Assembly (NCBI GenBank): GCA_016946835.1
Contig: JACVTC010000002.1
Span: 2,620,001 to 2,684,000, forward strand
Reading direction: 5' to 3'
From: Neocallimastix lanati (nom. inval.)
Taxonomy: Eukaryota; Neocallimastigomycota; Neocallimastigomycetes; Neocallimastigales; Neocallimastigaceae
DNA: 64,000 nucleotides
In this document: one piece after another, positions 25,076-37,771 of the stretch
Layout of the letters: each line of letters begins with the position of its first letter
Numbering within the stretch: the first letter of the stretch is position 1
Made by a program: the position numbers and the translations under genes
Notes under the pieces: generated by a model
What the model was told of the DNA's origin: nothing
Seen by the model: only the letters and a program-made list of their open reading frames with translations
Database searches by the model: none

Positions 25076-28021
25076 ATGTATTCCAATAAAACCATAACAA
25101 ATGATGTTCCAATGAAAAAATTAGTACCATTTTTCAATAATGAAAGAAGGAAATCTTATACTGATGGTATGGGTTTTAAGAATGAAAGTAGAAATCCTTT
25201 AGTACAATCTTCAGGTGTTCCATTAACATCTCAAATTGAAAAACTTCAAAAAAAATTAATAGATGCATTGGAAACCAATTATGAAGTGAATAAAAAATAT
25301 GGAAATATATTAAGCAATGCAAATTCGAATGAGTCAACTTCAAATTCAAAACCAGTTCCATCTACTTCAGAACAAAAGAGATCTGCAGCAATTAATCTAC
25401 TTCGCAAAAGAACTAACAATATCATTAATATAGGAGATAATAGTATTAATAGTTATAGAAAAGGAAGTATTGATGAAAATTTACTCATCCATCATAACAG
25501 TAACAGTAGTAATAATAATAGTATTGATGATAAAACTACTCAAAGACAACAGGCATTATCTGTACTTATGCGAAGAGTAAGCAATGCAAATGTCAATAAT
25601 AATAATAATAATAATAATAGTGTCAATAATAACGAAAAATTAATAAAAAAAAATGATAGTGGTCATCATACTACAATAAATACTAACCTTGGAAGGTATA
25701 GTTTTGATAATGTACAGAACTCTTCAGTATATAAAAATTATCATAATAATCGTTTAGATACTGTACAAAGTCCAAATGTAGCCATTAAAACTCATGAAAG
25801 TATAAATAGTCCATATTATAATTCACTTTCGAACTATGATATGGTGAGTAGTCCAATATCAGGAATGCCAAATATATTTAAGGGCCCAATGGATATGATA
25901 ACTAATAGTAGTTCATCATTAAATGCATTAAATAATTATGATATGACTACTTCAAATAATATGTCAAGTTCACTCTCTCCAATTAGTCCAACAAATAGTT
26001 TTATTAATAATTCTAGGAGAAGTGTAAATTTAGGTAGTGTTGGTATGCCACATAAACTTTTCGAAAATAATCGACTCCTTACAAATGATTCAACATTATA
26101 TGATATAAATAGTTGTCCAACCTCACCAATTGGTAATTTCTCTTCTGGATCATTCTTCACAGGTGGTAGTAATGGTAGTTTCCCTTCAACAGAAGAGTTA
26201 AGCCAAAAAATTGCTGAAAATCAAATTATGATAGAATATTTATCAAAACTTTGTATAAATTCAGAGGTAACTGATAAGGATACATCAATTTTTGCCAATA
26301 ATATATTTAATAACTCTTCAAAACTTCCTCCTGCTCCAACATTTTTGAATAATGAACTTAATAATACTAATTTCAATGATTATAATATGCAATCAGTAAT
26401 TTTTCCATCTTCTTCATCACCTCCTCATTCTTCTCCATCTCAAAATTTCAATGAAGTAACTTCTCCTTTCGTTAGTCGTAGTGGTAATCAAACTTATAGC
26501 AACAATAACAACAACAATAATAATAATAATAATAAATTTACTTTAAGTGAATCTCCAGCAAACCCTACTAGCATTATGAATAATTTACCATCACCTTATG
26601 TAAATAAGATCATTAACTCTAATTTAGGTATGCCTACCTCACCTTATCTTGGAAATGCCAAAACAACTATGACCACAACCTATTCAGGAAGTAATAATAA
26701 TAATAACGGTAATAACAATGGTAATAGCAATGGTAATGTTAATGGTCTTACCTCACCACAATTTAATATTACTCCATCTAGTTCACCATATATTAATATA
26801 AATATGGATACAAATCAAACTTTTCAAAGAAATTCATCCTATGTTAATCTTATAGGAAGAGGTATACCATCACCATCTCCAAGTTTTTCAAATGGTAGTA
26901 GTAATGCCATAGTTAATGGTGGTAGTAGTAATAATAATAGCAACAATAATTCTAGATTTATGATTAATAATACTTCACCAGGTCTTTATCCAGTAAGAAC
27001 AACTATGGGTATGAATGAGCTTAGTCAAGCTTCCTTCTTAAATGATAATATTTCTGTTGATATTCAACAACAAAATAAATTTAATTCAAAGTCTATTCAT
27101 ACTTCTCCAAACGTTGGTTACAGTGAACCCAATTTATTTAATAACAACAGTAGTACTAAGGTTATTCCATCAGTAATGGATCAAAGAATATTTTATGATA
27201 ATAAGTTAAATTCTATGATTCCATCAATGTATAATAATAATAATAATAATCCTATTCAAATTTCACAATCTATGCTTCCAGCCTATACTTCCACTACAAA
27301 CGTTTTAAATAAACAAATACCATCGCCAAGTATTGGTGCGATTGGTTCTCTTCGTCATAATATCAATAAATCCGTGGATAAAGAGAATTCAAAGAAAATG
27401 AATCCTTTAGCCTCTCTTGCTTCTGAGAAGCGAAAGAGTTCTCCATTAATTAATAGTGAATCTATAGAGGATGATTTTTCTCAACTGTCCTTAGGTGATA
27501 ACTCTTTACCAACTAATATAAATTTTACTAAAAAAACTACTTCTACTTTATTAAGTGGAAGTTCTCCTTTAAATAAATTTAATATAACGACAAGTGAATT
27601 GTCTGCCATGGAACCAAAACCAAAACTTTCTTCTTCAACCCTCAGTGACACTTCTAATCCATCTTTTTCATCTTTAAGTAGTAAAGCAGTAGGCTCCAAT
27701 TTAAAAAACGCAAATTCTAATAATCAATTACAATTAAACAATAATTCTACGGAAACGACTTATAAACTATTTGATAAAAGTGTATATGATTTACCTAATT
27801 CATCAGAATTACCAGCATTAAATAACTTTGAAAGTTCATTAAATGCTGTTATCCAAAATCAATCCTTGGAGGATTCACCAATTATCAATACAATTGAGGA
27901 TAAAAATTTTAATTCTTATAATAGTATTGATATCCAAATGACATCTGATGCATTATCTAATAATTCTAATAATTCTAATAATATATTTTCATTATCAATG
28001 CAACATCCAGTTTTATCTTAA
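25076..28021 (+). CDS. Asn/Ser-rich low-complexity protein, 981 aa, single exon
   Basis: Not recognised as a named family. The frame is open for 981 codons, ends TAA, and is sharply less A/T-biased than its flanks. The start MYSNKTITND sits just after a poly-A leader (AACAATG). The protein is mostly disordered: Asn runs, Ser-rich stretches and many Ser/Thr-Pro sites (SPISPT, PTSPIG, SPFVS, TSPYLG). Ordered islands are few: an amphipathic stretch at about residues 53-80 (QIEKLQKKLIDALETNY), two similar helices at about 100-175 (KRSAAINLLRKRTNN and RQQALSVLMRRVSNA), and ELSQKIAENQIMIEYLSKLC at about 375-395. Basophilic kinase-type sites recur (RRKSYT, RKGS, RRVS, SRRSV, KRKSS). This resembles a phosphoregulated scaffold or RNA/transcription regulator, which is inference only. 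There is no signal peptide or membrane segment. Confidence 0.75.
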   Translation: MYSNKTITNDVPMKKLVPFFNNERRKSYTDGMGFKNESRNPLVQSSGVPLTSQIEKLQKKLIDALETNYEVNKKYGNILSNANSNESTSNSKPVPSTSEQKRSAAINLLRKRTNNIINIGDNSINSYRKGSIDENLLIHHNSNSSNNNSIDDKTTQRQQALSVLMRRVSNANVNNNNNNNNSVNNNEKLIKKNDSGHHTTINTNLGRYSFDNVQNSSVYKNYHNNRLDTVQSPNVAIKTHESINSPYYNSLSNYDMVSSPISGMPNIFKGPMDMITNSSSSLNALNNYDMTTSNNMSSSLSPISPTNSFINNSRRSVNLGSVGMPHKLFENNRLLTNDSTLYDINSCPTSPIGNFSSGSFFTGGSNGSFPSTEELSQKIAENQIMIEYLSKLCINSEVTDKDTSIFANNIFNNSSKLPPAPTFLNNELNNTNFNDYNMQSVIFPSSSSPPHSSPSQNFNEVTSPFVSRSGNQTYSNNNNNNNNNNNKFTLSESPANPTSIMNNLPSPYVNKIINSNLGMPTSPYLGNAKTTMTTTYSGSNNNNNGNNNGNSNGNVNGLTSPQFNITPSSSPYININMDTNQTFQRNSSYVNLIGRGIPSPSPSFSNGSSNAIVNGGSSNNNSNNNSRFMINNTSPGLYPVRTTMGMNELSQASFLNDNISVDIQQQNKFNSKSIHTSPNVGYSEPNLFNNNSSTKVIPSVMDQRIFYDNKLNSMIPSMYNNNNNNPIQISQSMLPAYTSTTNVLNKQIPSPSIGAIGSLRHNINKSVDKENSKKMNPLASLASEKRKSSPLINSESIEDDFSQLSLGDNSLPTNINFTKKTTSTLLSGSSPLNKFNITTSELSAMEPKPKLSSSTLSDTSNPSFSSLSSKAVGSNLKNANSNNQLQLNNNSTETTYKLFDKSVYDLPNSSELPALNNFESSLNAVIQNQSLEDSPIINTIEDKNFNSYNSIDIQMTSDALSNNSNNSNNIFSLSMQHPVLS

Positions 28022-28170
28022 GAAAATAATAATAATAATAATTATAATTAATAATAATTTGTCTCTTTTGGAAAAAAAAAAAAAAAAAAAAAATAAAAAA
28101 TAAAAAAAAAAAAAAAAAATAAAAAATAAAAAATAAAAAAATAAAAATAAATAAATAAATAAATTTTAAT

Positions 28171-28218
<48 letters not shown>

Positions 28219-28674
28219 TTAATATGTATATATTTTTTAATTATATATATATATATATGTTTATTTATCTTTTTTTTTTTTTTTTTTTTTTATAAAATAT
28301 TTTATAATTTTTATTCAAAATGCTTTAGTTTTTTATTTTATTTATTTTACTTTATATTTATTATTTATTTAATTTTTATTTATTATTATTATTTTATTAT
28401 TATTATTATTATTTATCTTTTTCTCTAATTTTTACAAAAAAAAAATTGAACAGTATTTTAAAATTTTCCTTTTTTTTTTTTTTATATTTTATTATTAACA
28501 TAAAAAAGTAAAATAGTAAATATAAATTTAAATATTTTTTGTATGTAATGTCAAAAAAAAAAAAAAAAAAAAATTTTTTTTCTATATTTCATTATTTATA
28601 TATATTGATTATATGTAAATTAAATGTGTTTTTTTTTTTTTTTTTTTTTTTTTTCTTTTATGTTAATAATAAAA

Positions 28675-28708
<34 letters not shown>

Positions 28709-28841
28709 AATAAAATAAAATAAAATAAAATAAAATAAAATAAAAAAATTAAAGGGAATGAATGAAAAGAAAAAAAAAAAAATTTTTTTTTTTTTATATT
28801 TTATTTTGTCCTAAGGCGATGATTTGATACTTTTAAAAAAA

Positions 28842-28915
<74 letters not shown>

Positions 28916-28980
28916 TAATAATAATAATTTATAGAATAAGAGTCTTTTTATTTTATAAAATCATTTTGTCCAAAAAATTA
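28022..28980. repeat. 3' spacer: homopolymers, TAAAA pentamers and a long AAT array
   Basis: It contains poly-A/T runs, a pentamer tract AAAAT/TAAAA at about 28690-28745, and a nearly pure AAT array at about 28843-28930 (roughly 29 units). It follows the stop of the Asn-rich gene, so its 3' UTR lies in the first part. Confidence 0.7.
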
Positions 28981-29288
28981 CTAATAGGATAAAGATAAAC
29001 ATACTAATACTCCGTCTATTCTTAAAGTTGACTTTAATATGTCTATATTTCCCAATTAGAAGGTTTTACTTTATAAAATCATCTCCATAATGGTTCTCTA
29101 AAAATTTAACTGGTCTTGATTTTCACATGGGTTCGAGATGGTAGATCTTTAAGGTTCAGTTTTTCACTGTCCTTATTATATCAAGAAACTTTCTCATGAA
29201 AAAGCATATTGCATTTTATAAAATCAAAAAATTTTTTCCTTAGATTCTAATCTTGATAACCTTGATGATTTTTTAAATTTGCTTCGTG

Positions 29289-29339
<51 letters not shown>

Positions 29340-30254
29340 TATGGTAAAGTTAGGGCAATTAAATTTTCTATGAAATCAAAACAATTTTAATCAGTCGATA
29401 GAGTCTGTTAATGTAATGATTTTTCGTAAATAAAAAAAAAAAAAAAAAATGCTAAGAGTGCTTAGTTAAAATTAAAGAAGCTATCTCACCCTATGTACTC
29501 TAATTCTATTTCGTCAAGCGTTTAAAGGAACAAAAAAAAAGGGTTAATTATTTATTTTTTTTTTTCATTCGGATCAACTAAATCGATTTTGCTTGAACAT
29601 TATAGAGTGAACTAGCTTCTGATGTTGCTCAACATAGTCTGAATAAGGAATACTGGATAAATTTTATTTATCCAGTATTCATTATTCATTGTCCCTTTAA
29701 ACGCTGCTTTAGAAAATGGAAAAACTCATCATGTATTATTACTCATCTCGCTAACAAATAATATTCCTACTATGTCTCATTACTCATGGAACTAAAGAAT
29801 CAAAGACTTTGGATAAGAAATTAAATGGTAAAAAAACAAGTGAAATAAAAAAATTTTATTGGGAATGAGATGTCTTCAAACCCTCAAAAGCTAAAAAAAA
29901 AAAAAAAAAAAAAGCAATTATTTACAAGGAGAATGATTTTTAGATTTATTTTAGAAATCAAAAAACTTAACATTTCAATATCCTAAGTATCAGTTGGGAT
30001 TCTTTTGGATTTCTCGAATTAGGTGTGGCTTTAAATTTGACATTAGTATTTCCATTACAAGAAAAATAGTCTCAGAAGATTGCTCTAAATGTTGCGCATT
30101 TTTGTGGTGTTAGTGTACCTAGCTTTTCTTACTAGATCTTTTCCAGTAAAGGGTTGGAATATTTCAGAAATAAATTCTTTACCTTTTCTGGATGATCTCT
30201 TTTTGAACAAAAATCCTTGGATGTTTCTTTAGATTCAGAAAAAGGATTATGATA
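28980..30254 (+). pseudogene. Decayed coding sequence, unidentified
   Basis: Higher-complexity sequence with short readable peptides interrupted by stops and shifts. Examples are DSNLDNLDDFLNLLREK after a TTTTCCTTAG acceptor-like site (about 29243-29290), VPLNAALENGKTHHVLLLIS (about 29693-29752) and SQKIALNVAHFCGVSVPSF (about 30070-30130). The last has a diverged second copy at 31177-31255. I do not recognise the protein. It precedes a family-D relic and may belong to the same element. Confidence 0.4.
29517..29705. repeat. Nested inverted repeats (fold-back)
   Basis: Outer arms AGCGTTTAAAGGAACA (29517-29532) and its near-perfect reverse complement (29690-29705, 15 of 16). Inside lies a perfect 15-bp inverted repeat with a 3-nt loop (29648-29680, arm GAATACTGGATAAAT). 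It sits in the decayed coding region. Confidence 0.75.
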
Positions 30255-30676
30255 ATATTATTTATTATTTTATATTGAGTGCTCTTCTTGGTGGGCATTC
30301 AATATATGAAAAAAATTAAAGTTAATGATGAGGAACAAAGATAAATTAGTTGACAATTTATTTTTTAAACAAAGTTCAACTTCATCGACCGTTCCGTATT
30401 TTTGAGGGGGATTGCAGAGTTCCTAACAAATGTAATACCATTAATTGGTCGATCTTTTAGATTGATGATGAAATGGTATTCCGTTGAATCTACCGTTGCC
30501 GAGAGCGTCGACATCGAAATAATAAGGCATGGATTTTCATCGGGAGGTGAAAAGATCTGATACAGATTCAGTTAATAAACACTAATACTGAAATTATTAC
30601 TTACAATAATGGACGTGGTGTTATCATCGAGGAATGGGAAAAGTTAGAGTCTATTGCCTCTAAAGCACTTTTATAA
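30255..30676 (+). pseudogene. Family D relic, copy 1
   Basis: Decayed coding copy with several frameshifts. Readable pieces in order are KKIKVNDEEQ, LVDNLFFKQSSTSSTVPYF, LRGIAEFLTNVIPLIG, TVAESVDIEIIRHGFSSGG and INTNTEIITYNNGRGVIIEE...WEKLESIASKALL, then TAA at 30674. Copy 3 (54240-54502) matches its beginning and end. Function unknown. Confidence 0.6.
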
Positions 30677-31078
30677 TTTTTATAATATATAATATTTTCA
30701 TTTCATGTATTTTATTTTTTTTTTTTTTTTTTATTTTTCATTTAAATCATGCAATATTTTTTATAAATAAAATAAGGTTTTCTCTAAGAAAAAAAAAAAT
30801 TAGTCCAAAAAAATATTCAAACTCTTTTATATTATTCATGGACAAAAAAAAAAAAAAAAAAAAAAAAAAAAGCACATAGATTAATAACACACAAAACACA
30901 ATAATAAATTTCCTAGAGAAATACGTAAAGTTTTACTGGAAAAATGTTCAATTATACAAGTAATCCTGTGATTAGATTAATTAAATATAAAAAATTTAAA
31001 TTTTAATTTTTAAAAAAAAAAAAAAAAAAATTTTTTTCAACGTCTATCTCTAAAATATTCAAAATTTTCTTTTTGGAT

Positions 31079-31112
<34 letters not shown>

Positions 31113-32212
31113 ATTGAGCATATTAAATGTGAATTCAAAATTTGATATGAAACCATAGGCTAAAAGTAAACTGGTATCAGAAGATTGCCCAATATATTGC
31201 CCTTGTAGTGGTGTTAAGTATCATCCTACCTAGTTTTTAAAATAATGGAATACACATTTTATGTGTCCTAAATATGAAGTATTTAAGCGGTAATTCATTC
31301 AATTTTTTATTGATGAATAATAATATTAAACTGTATTTCATAAATTTTATGGATAAAATGAAATTATTAAATTAAAAAGATAATCTTTTTATTTTAAAAA
31401 ATAAAAATAAAAATAATAATAAGGAAAGAATTATAAAAATTATATTATATATAAATAAATATATATATATATATATATATTTATTTATTTTTGATTCATT
31501 GAATTTTTTATTAATTTTTTGTTTTTTCTTTTTTTTTTTTGTATTTGTTTATATATATATATATATATGTTCTTATTTTAGAAAATATTAATTATTGTAA
31601 ATATTTAATATTATTATTTTACTTTTTAAATAATAAACGAAAAATTTATATATATTATGAAATTTATAATATATAAAATAAATATATACATATATACTTT
31701 AATTTTATAATAATATTTAATGGATATTAATGAATTTTTCATTATTGTTATTTTATAATGATAATGATAATAAAAAAACATTTAATAATTTTTTAATTCG
31801 TAAAATATATTTTTTATATGTTATTTTTTTTTTTTATTTATTTATATATTTATTTACTTTGCTAATTTATTTATTTATTTATTATTTATTTATTTATTAT
31901 TTATAATTTATTACTTATTATTGATTATTGATTATTGATTATTTATTACTCATTATTATTTATTAATTATTAATTATTAACTATTATTGATTTATTATTA
32001 ATTATTATTATTATTTATTATTTATTTATTTATTTATTTATTATTATTTACTCACTGTTTATAATTCATTATATATTATTATTATCTATTAATATTGTTA
32101 TTGCTATAATTCTTGTTATTTCAATTTTTATTATTTAACTATTTTTATTATTTAAATATTTTTATTATTTAACTATTTTTATTATTTAAATATTTTTATT
32201 ATTTTAATATTT

Positions 32213-32279
<67 letters not shown>

Positions 32280-32330
32280 CTGTAGTAGAATTAATATTAC
32301 TATTAGTATTAGTCTTATGGTTTTAGAAAA
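30677..32330. other. Spacer downstream of the DENN gene, with relic and low-complexity arrays
   Basis: A short relic at 31140-31260 repeats the CAGAAGATTGC...TGTGGTGTTA...CCTAG(C/T)TTTT phrase of 30072-30132. The rest is homopolymers, TATTTAT/TTTATTATT arrays (31855-32060), ATTATTTAA repeats (32120-32200) and a TAG/TAA trinucleotide array (32215-32280) just beyond the DENN stop codon. No gene seen. Confidence 0.5.
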
Positions 32331-34027
32331 TTACTCCATATTTGCACATTGAATATAAGCATCATACATGGTTCTTATATCACTATTACATAAAAATATT
32401 TTTTCGAAGGCCAAAAAGAAGTCATCATTTAATTTTTTGAAAAGAAGACATTTTTGTTGATTACTTAATTGAAGGAAGGAATTTTCAATCATATCTAAGA
32501 GGGTTTCATTATCACAGAAATTATAGGCCCAACAAAAATCTTGAATACTTTGGAATATATCCAGGGAATACTCTTGAAGAAGTAATCCACGAATCCAAAG
32601 TAGTTGTTGAAGTCGAAAACGATAGGGTAATGGTAATGTCGCATTGGATTGAATAATTGCTGCTGATAAAGTGTAAGCTTGATCATTTTGAAGTTTAGAG
32701 GTGGATGAATCATTCATGGAAATATTATTATTATCATTGTCATTATTATTATTACTATTATTATTACTATTACTATCATTATTATTATTATTATTGTTAT
32801 TGTTATTATTATTATTATTGTCGTCATTGTTGTTGTTGTTATCATTATCTTTTATGTTGTTAGTACTGTTATTGTTACTTTCCGTATTGGTTTTTGCTTC
32901 ATTTGCTAGTTTTGGAGAAGAATTTAAACTCTTTTGTGATTTAATATTAGATTCCATGGTTTTGTTTAAACCAGAAAGATCATTTATAGATGTAGTAACA
33001 GATTCTTCGGTGGTCGAATAGCCACCTTTATAGGATGCTAATGGTAGAATTTCTTTAAGACTATGATAGGAATTAGAAATGGAAAGGAAGGGGTCTTCCT
33101 CTCCTCCTTCTTCTTTTACTTCTTTACCTTCATTACAATTACTGTTATTGGTGGAAGAGGATGAAAGTAATAAATTATTATCAAATTTCGTTGATCCCTT
33201 TATAGAAGAAGAGTCATGTAATTGTACGGATGTACGAGAATGATGAGGAAGGATTATATTTTTACAATATTTAATTTGAAGATCAATTAATCTATTAATA
33301 TTTTTAAATAATAATGGGAAAGTATGAGTCACTTTAGAATTTTTATCAGAGAGTGATAATACGAAATTATTTTGATATCTAGAATTAAAATATTCAAAAA
33401 GATTGACATCAAAGTAATATAATGATTCATCATTCATATCCGCTCCTACACCCGTATTATGTAAATTAAGGTTACTATCAGTACTTTTCTTTTTATGTAG
33501 TTTAAGGGAACCTTTCGAATTTTCTGGTTTATCATTTTCCGGGGAAAATAAAGAGGTGGTGGATTCCTTATTATTACTGATACCTAAAATATCTCTATTA
33601 GATAGAATAGTAGTGGAATTATTATTGTTTGATGATTCTTTTAGTGATGATAGTGGATCCGATGAAGTTGAAGAGGTATTATAAGAATTTTTATTATTAT
33701 TATTGTTATTATTATTATTATTATTAACCTTATTTACTGTATTGGATTTACTTTTGGTTTGATCCAAAAGTAGGGTATTATAATTTAAGGTATTCATTTC
33801 TTTATCATTATCAATTGAATCAGGTTTATTAAAGTAAGGTATACCTAATAATTTATTGGAACAAAAATCAAAGTAATCATTTGGTTTAATTGAGGATGAG
33901 GAAAGTATATTGGTTTTTTCAATGTATTTCTTTTCAATAAAATATGTAAACATTGATGTCTCGGTAAACCTCTATAAAAATTTAAAAAAAAAAAAAAAAA
34001 AAAAAGAAATAATAATAATAATAATTT

Positions 34028-34066
<39 letters not shown>

Positions 34067-35196
34067 TTAATATTTTTTATCAATATAAAATATATATATA
34101 TATAAGTTAAAAGTTAAAAAAAAATTATTAATATTTTTATTTTATTATTTAATTTAATATTAAAGTATTAATATATATATATATATATTATAATTATTAT
34201 TATTTTCTTTTTTTTTGGGGGGGAATACTTACATTAATATATTCACTATAATCATCCGAAAATCGTGAACGGAAAGCTGTAACATTAAAATCACCATCAT
34301 CAATATAAAAAGATTGATAATTGTAGAGAATAGTAACAAACCAATGGTAAAAGCATTTACGAATACTTTCAACACAGGTATCTATATTAATTGTATAATC
34401 TTCTTGAGTTTCAAGATAAATATCACTATTTTCGGATGGGAAATCATGATATAAAATTTTACGTAAATCATTACGTAAACGAGATTCATAGGGTATACGA
34501 ACTCGTTGACCAGATGGAATGAAAATTTCATCAGAATCTAAATTGACATATAATATTTCTTCCTCTGGTTTTGGTTGGTTAACATCATTAATACTATATT
34601 CAAAATCTTGCTGACGTGAACCATCCCTCGTATGTCCACCTCCATTTCTTTCATGATAACTTGCTGATGACATGGCTCGACTGTGACATTCATATTTTTT
34701 AGATTCACCAATTTTTGGTGTGGATTGAGATATAGAAAGATGATTGTTTTTATCTGGAATTTTATTATTATCTGTATTTGTAAAAGAAGCAAAAGATTCA
34801 ATATTAGAACTATCAATGACATAGCCCATAATAAAAGTTATAGGTGCTTCTTGTAAGGACTCAATTACTGATTCAGGAACAATAGGTATATAGACCATAC
34901 GCCATTCTAATGGCTCTAAAAAGGATAAAAAAGTTTCACTAAGAAAAACAAGAAATTAAAAAGGAGGAAAAACAAAAAAAAAAAAAAAAAAATTAAGTTG
35001 TTGAAAATAAATTTAATTTATAAAATTATATAAAAATAAAAAATTATAAATGATGTATGAAAAAAAAAAAATATATGTATATATGTATATATATGTATAT
35101 GTATATAATTATATAATTAGTATTATTAATATGTATATAATTATATTATTAGTATTATTAATATTAAATAATTAATAATTGTATATATATTTAATA

Positions 35197-35230
<34 letters not shown>

Positions 35231-35682
35231 TTTCTTTATCATTTTAAATTTATTTTTAAAAATTTATTGTATATATATATATATATATATTGAGTATTTT
35301 TATAATTACCATATAGATGTTAATATTGATGGATTTTCAGAATGAAATATTACTGATTTTTCAAGAGTCATATGAGTAAAGATAGAAATAATATTATTAA
35401 TGCTGAGAAGTTGGAAAAGATGGAATACAGGATGATATAAGGGACGTATCTCTGTTTTATTTTGTGACTTTATTTCTAATATTTCTTTGGAGAGCGGTAG
35501 TTCAATCTCTATGTTAAAGGGTGAATTTAAGGATGGAAGAAAAATGGTATGCATTAAATAGGCTAAAAAGGATTCAATAATTCCCTTCTTAAGTAATTTT
35601 TTTGAATCTAAATTTTCCATCAATTGGGATATATCGGTTCCTCCCTCTCCAGCACTACCTTTTTTATTACTACTACTACTAT

Positions 35683-35717
<35 letters not shown>

Positions 35718-36979
35718 TTTTTCTTATTCATTTGAAGAGAATATTTTGCTAAAAGATAAATTTCAATAAGACATTTTTGCATTATACTAAAAATGGGTCG
35801 ACGACTTATAAGAATATAGGAAGTCATAGTCTTCTTAGAGAAGAGAGAATTTACAGAATTATTGGTTAATGAGAAGAGAGAAGATCCATTAACTCGAAGA
35901 TCTGCATTATATAATAGAGATTGATTTGTTTGTTGCTTCTTCAAAAATTTATCAGAATTGATATTCTCCATACTAATAAAATTTAAATTATTCGATTCCA
36001 TCATGGAAGTTTTAGAATTCCTATGAGATGGGGTTTCTATTTCATTTATATTTCTTTCTTCTGAGGTTGATATTGCTTCATTTCTTTCCTTTTGACTATT
36101 CTCTCCATTATAGCTGCTACTACTACTGCTGACACTTCCATTAACACATTGACAACTGAGATTTCTCTCATAAGAATCTTCATCATCAGCATCTTCAATA
36201 TCATCAGCATCTTCAATATTATTATTGTAACTGAACTTTCTAGGTTTTGGTGAAAGCGTATTTTCTGTAAGATTTTCTTTTCCATTAGAATGAAAGTATG
36301 AAGGAGCATTTATACTCGATGTAGATTGAGTAAAATTATACTCACTAAATTTACTTAATAAATTAGAATATCCTCGAACTTGATTTTTATTTAAAGATTT
36401 ATTCTTATTATTTGAAGAATCAATATTTAAAGAGGAAACGGAACAAACTGATTCCAATTTACTTTTCAATAAATTGCTATATAAATTCGATCGTGGCATT
36501 GTATTGTTTGTAAACGAATTTAAATTATTATTATTAAAAACTTGTTGTTGCTGTATAAGATTTGTATATTGTGATAGAATACAAGTAGTGGATGAATTGA
36601 CATTATTATTCTTATTATTCACGTTATTATAGGTTTTAATGATAGATTTTAAATTATTTTGAGAACTTCTAGGATTAGGTGACATGAAAGAATAATTATT
36701 TGATAAAGATGAATCTATATTTTTTAGTAGTTCCGAATGATTTTGTTTATCATTTGAATTTTCATTCTCTGGAATATCACTACCTCTATTGCTTAGGATA
36801 TAATTTGAAAGTCTTACTCCGGTATTTAAAAAGTAAGAAGAAGTGGGTATTGTTGGAATTTTGGATAATGCATTATTAGATGCTGAGAATCTTTTATCCT
36901 TTTTACATCTTAAATATGTCTGTTCGTCCTCTATAAATAATAATAATAACAATAGTAATTATAATAATTGAAAATGAAT

Positions 36980-37014
<35 letters not shown>

Positions 37015-37729
37015 GTTGGTTGGTTGGTTGGTTTTTGGATATAAAAAAATTGATAATAAATATATATTTATGTATATATATATATTAAAATATATATGAA
37101 TAAAATAAATAAAAAATTTTAATGAAAATAAAATAAAATAAAATAAATATAAAAATAAAAATAAAAATATGAATAAAAATAATAATAATAATAATAAAAT
37201 AATAATAATATATAAAATAATATATATATATAATATATTGATTTTATATATATTTATATTATATATATTAGCATATATCAATTAAATAAAAGGATAATTA
37301 TTTAATAAATCCCCAAATATATTCATAGTATATACGACATGTAATAATAATATTGTTATTATATATATAATAAAATTATTTAATAATATATATATTTATT
37401 TAAAAAAAAATAAATAAATAAAAAAATAAGATAATGTATTGTTATAAGAAAAAAAAAATATATAATATTTAATTCACCTTTACCTTTTTTACTTTTTATA
37501 TTTAGATTAGCATTTTTATCATTTGTATTAGAGGTATCTTTATTTACTATCTTACTATTTAAAGGTTTAGCATTATTATTATTACCACCACTAATATTGT
37601 TATGAGATCCATATTCATTAAAGGAGCTAAATGAGTTCATATGATCATTATTAGAGATCATTTCATGTTTATTTTCATTTGAATAGTATGTTGTATTATC
37701 TGAATTATATATAATATGATGAGTTTCTG

Positions 37730-37771
<42 letters not shown>

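Noticed and set aside
29128-29145. GGGTTCGAGATGG, resembling a tRNA T-loop
   Set aside because: No matching acceptor, D-arm or anticodon stem could be drawn around it.
32701-33021. Leucine-rich + strand open frame
   Set aside because: Reverse of the Asn tracts of the DENN C-terminal exon.
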